DNA of 8,648 bases from assembly GCA_002168015.1 (NCBI GenBank), contig NHCX01000028.1, positions 1-8,648 of the forward strand, given 5' to 3'. The stretch is from Verrucomicrobia bacterium TMED44 (GTDB lineage Bacteria > Verrucomicrobiota > Verrucomicrobiia > Opitutales > Seribacteraceae). Positions 6,730-8,648 of this stretch are shown here, in pieces (the stretch's first letter is position 1; each line of letters begins with the position of its first letter). The position numbers and the translations under genes are program-made. Below the pieces are notes generated by a model that saw only the letters and a program-made list of their open reading frames with translations, was not told the DNA's origin and made no database searches.

Positions 6730-7227
6730 ATGGGCCCAAACGGAATTGTATTCTTAGCCACGCTGGGTCCGGTTGGTCAGAAATGCCCTGCACCCGGAAC
6801 ATTTGGCAGCCTTTTCGGTGTTCTCGTTGTTGGCTTGGCATCATGGGCGAGTGGATGGTCTCTAGCTTACACCGGGTTACTCTTTATTCCTTTAATCGTC
6901 TTAGGGATTCCTCTTTGTACTCGTGCAGAGAAAATTCTGGGCAAAACTGATCCCGGAGAAATTATCTGGGATGAATTTACTGCACTGCCCTTGGTTTATC
7001 TGGGCCTCCCCTTCTCAATGCCTTTCGAACCCTCATGGAATGTGCTCAGTTGGATGACCATTGGATTCCTCTTTTTTCGCTTTTTTGATATCGTTAAGCC
7101 ACTGGGAATCAATCGCATACAACACTTCGGTCGTGGATTTGGAGTAATGATCGATGATGTACTTGCTGCCGCCTATGCAGCCGTCTTACTTTTTCTTACT
7201 TTCACTTTTTCTTTGTCTTTTCTCTAA
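6730..7227 (+). CDS. pgpA: Phosphatidylglycerophosphatase A
   Basis: A membrane enzyme that removes phosphate from phosphatidylglycerophosphate to give phosphatidylglycerol, acting directly on the PgsA product. The 165-aa length is normal. Family motifs are PAPGTFGSL (20-28), DPGEIIWDEFTAL (74-86) and a C-terminal block with FRFFDIVKP (116-124), GRGFGVMIDD (134-143) and AAAYA (146-150); the acidic residues of these blocks are expected at the metal/phosphate site. Three or four hydrophobic segments are visible. The gene starts 3 bp after the pgsA TAG and in the same frame, with AGAGG directly against the ATG, so it is surely co-transcribed with pgsA. It is not recognisable as PgpB (PAP2 type). 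Confidence 0.93.
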   Translation: MGPNGIVFLATLGPVGQKCPAPGTFGSLFGVLVVGLASWASGWSLAYTGLLFIPLIVLGIPLCTRAEKILGKTDPGEIIWDEFTALPLVYLGLPFSMPFEPSWNVLSWMTIGFLFFRFFDIVKPLGINRIQHFGRGFGVMIDDVLAAAYAAVLLFLTFTFSLSFL

Positions 7228-7236
7228 GATCGCTCT

Positions 7237-7249
7237 CTTATTTCATAAG
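7237..7249 (+). repeat. Inverted repeat just before the ptsH start
   Basis: CTTAT-TTC-ATAAG: two perfect 5-bp arms around a 3-base loop, ending 2 bases before the ptsH ATG. It occupies the place where a ribosome-binding site would be. It could modulate translation of ptsH or bind a regulator; the weak AT-rich stem makes chance plausible. Confidence 0.3.
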
Positions 7250-7251
7250 TC

Positions 7252-7554
7252 ATGAGTGATATGTCTGAAAGTAAAAATGAATATGAGTTGCACACCTTTA
7301 CCCTTGAGGTGTCCAATAAGATGGGCGTGCATGCGCGGCCTGCCGCTATGATCGTGCGGGTCACATCCCGATATGAGGGAGAAATTTGGGTGACCAAAGG
7401 GAGTGAAAAAATTAATGCAAAAAGTATTATGGGAATCATGATGTTAGCAGCTGCCAAAGGAACAAAACTGGAATTTGATGCAAACTGTGAAAAACCCGAA
7501 GAGTTTGAGAAAGAAATGACTGAGCTATTTGCCTCTAAGTTTCAGGACGAATAG
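7252..7554 (+). CDS. ptsH: Phosphocarrier protein HPr
   Basis: A small cytosolic phosphocarrier that takes phosphate from Enzyme I and passes it to EIIA proteins or other partners. It has 100 aa against about 85-90 in classical HPr, through a polar N-terminal extension of about 10 residues. GVHARPAA contains the active-site H27 (His15 equivalent). INAKSIMGIMMLAAAKG contains S58 (Ser46 equivalent), the residue phosphorylated by HPr kinase. The 31-residue spacing matches canonical HPr, so both forms of phosphorylation look possible. The start at 7252 could instead be the ATG at 7261; neither has a clear Shine-Dalgarno. It lies 24 bp after pgpA, probably in one transcript, and its 3' end faces ptsI. 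No EII components are in the window. Confidence 0.95.
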   Translation: MSDMSESKNEYELHTFTLEVSNKMGVHARPAAMIVRVTSRYEGEIWVTKGSEKINAKSIMGIMMLAAAKGTKLEFDANCEKPEEFEKEMTELFASKFQDE

Positions 7555-7564
7555 TCGATTCTTT

Positions 7565-7587
7565 AAAAAAAGTCTCAGGCCAAGAGA
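7565..7587 (-). terminator. Weak intrinsic-terminator-like signal at the end of ptsI
   Basis: On the minus strand, TCTC-(7 nt)-GAGA (7587-7573) overlaps the ptsI stop. One C separates it from seven T residues (7571-7565). An alternative GGCC/GGCC pairing lies just inside the coding end. The stems have only 4 bp, so this is a weak candidate that rests mostly on the T-run. The ptsH side shows no comparable hairpin plus T-run. Confidence 0.25.
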
Positions 7588-8648
7588 TCGGCCACTCGAA
7601 GATCATAGAATTCTTTTAATTTTTCTTTAATGCGGACTGGGCGGCTCATGGAAAGTACTTCAGCAACTAATTCCTCACATTCGATTTGAGTAAACCTACG
7701 ACCAAAAAACTTCAATTCCTGAAGTAATGGAGGGGCGCAACTTAAATTCTCAAAACCTAAACCCAGTAAAATAGGTAAAAAATGCGGATCTCCCGCAATT
7801 TCACCACAAACGGTAATTGGTTTGCCCATATTTTTTGCAACTTGGCTTACATGCTGGAGGGAACGGATAACGGCAGGGTGATGAGGCTCATATAGATAGG
7901 CGATCTCATTATTCACCCTGTCAACGGCCAAAAGATACTGCACCAGATCATTTGTTCCAACACTGAAGAAATCGACTTCATGAGCCAACAGATCACAGAT
8001 TGTGACCGCGGCCGGCGTCTCGATCATACAACCAATTTCAATCTTCTCATCAAACTCAATCTTTTCTGAACGCAGTTCGTCCTTGGCCCGGTCGAGCAAA
8101 TTCTTAGCCCGAATAACCTCGCCCACACCACTGATCATGGGAAACATGATCTTTACTTCCCCATGGCCACTGGCCCGTAAAATGGCCCTCAATTGAAGGA
8201 GGAATATATCCGGATTACGCAAACAATAACGAATCGCACGGAAGCCCATAAATGGATTAGTTTCTTTTTCCCGCTCTGCCAAGTTAAGCACTTTGTCCCC
8301 GCCTAAATCCAAGGTTCTGATTGTCACACTCAAAGAATTAGCAGATTCAACCAGTTCACGGTAATGAAAATACTGAACATCCTCGGGAGGCATCTCATTT
8401 TTTCTCAGAAAAAGAGCTTCAGTCCTGAATAAACCAACCCCCTGACATGAAGATTCTATTGCCGCCGCGACTTCTTCCGGGGTATCTGCATTTGCATAAA
8501 GTCGAAATTCATGACCATCTTTTGTTAAAGCGGGTTCCTTTGCATCTTTTTCCACCAGACTTTTGAGTTTCTTTCTGCGAATACCCACTTTACCATAGCG
8601 AAACAGAGTGGTTTCAGACGGATTGATGATCACGACCCCTTCGAATCC
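7575..8648 (-). CDS. ptsI: PEP-protein phosphotransferase (PTS Enzyme I), C-terminal part
   Basis: Enzyme I autophosphorylates with PEP and phosphorylates HPr in the cytosol. The frame is open to the window edge (GFEGVV before INPS), so the N-terminal HPr-binding and phosphohistidine domains lie outside; about 357 of the usual 570-590 residues are present. This is the PEP-binding TIM barrel and dimerisation domain. Matches to E. coli EI, numbered from the GTG codon at 8633: GLFRTE with R70 (R296), IRTLDLGGDK with R106 (R332), MIETPAA with E205 (E431), SVGTNDL with N228 and D229 (N454, D455), and VCGEIAGDP with C276 (C502). All key residues are intact. GCMIETPAAVTI, as opposed to a PpsA-like variant, supports true EI. 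It converges on ptsH with a 20-bp gap, not the usual ptsH-ptsI order. It ends in TGA. Confidence 0.95.
   Translation of the reverse strand, partial: GFEGVVIINPSETTLFRYGKVGIRRKKLKSLVEKDAKEPALTKDGHEFRLYANADTPEEVAAAIESSCQGVGLFRTEALFLRKNEMPPEDVQYFHYRELVESANSLSVTIRTLDLGGDKVLNLAEREKETNPFMGFRAIRYCLRNPDIFLLQLRAILRASGHGEVKIMFPMISGVGEVIRAKNLLDRAKDELRSEKIEFDEKIEIGCMIETPAAVTICDLLAHEVDFFSVGTNDLVQYLLAVDRVNNEIAYLYEPHHPAVIRSLQHVSQVAKNMGKPITVCGEIAGDPHFLPILLGLGFENLSCAPPLLQELKFFGRRFTQIECEELVAEVLSMSRPVRIKEKLKEFYDLRVADLLA

Noticed and set aside
1..8648. Search for tRNA or rRNA genes, CRISPR repeats, insertion-sequence ends and prophage genes
   Set aside because: All gaps are about 110 bp or shorter and hold no cloverleaf, repeat array or paired terminal inverted repeats that I can see.

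Overview
The window is a stretch of bacterial core genome of moderate GC with small intergenic gaps. It has nine protein genes: seven whole or nearly whole, and one cut by each window edge. I see no RNA genes, insertion sequences, CRISPR arrays, phage genes or origins. The best lineage clue is a GreA elongation factor with a very long N-terminal extension (627 aa against about 158 in most bacteria). That architecture is known from Chlamydiae and also occurs in Verrucomicrobiota. With the phospholipid, CoA and PTS genes, it suggests the PVC superphylum, most likely a Verrucomicrobiota member. This placement is inference; no rRNA gene is present.

Layout, left to right. (1) Positions 1-1148, + strand: C-terminal part of an RND multidrug-type efflux pump. 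(2) 1145-2074, - strand: an ArsR-type helix-turn-helix fused to a SAM-dependent methyltransferase. It converges on the RND gene, and an in-frame TAA appears to cut off its last 21 residues. (3) 2169-4052, - strand: the long GreA-type protein. (4) 4162-6017, - strand: coaD (CoA biosynthesis) followed by a DHA1-type MFS exporter, with stop and start codons overlapping. (5) 6121-7554, + strand, divergent from coaD: pgsA and pgpA, consecutive steps of phosphatidylglycerol synthesis, followed after 24 bp by ptsH (HPr). (6) 7575-8648, - strand: the C-terminal part of ptsI (Enzyme I), converging on ptsH.

How the genes work together: PgsA makes phosphatidylglycerophosphate and PgpA dephosphorylates it to phosphatidylglycerol. 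Enzyme I passes phosphate from PEP to HPr; both keep their key residues, although the genes converge instead of forming the usual ptsHI operon. CoaD catalyses the penultimate step of CoA synthesis. The ArsR-methyltransferase fusion may sense or control methionine/SAM metabolism, but no methionine-cycle gene is in view.

The features most worth a second look are the interrupted methyltransferase C-terminus, a dyad over its GTG start, the same-frame pgsA-TAG-pgpA junction, and a promoter-like element that would make coaD mRNA almost leaderless. I found no defence system or other clearly new multi-gene system here; most of the window is housekeeping.
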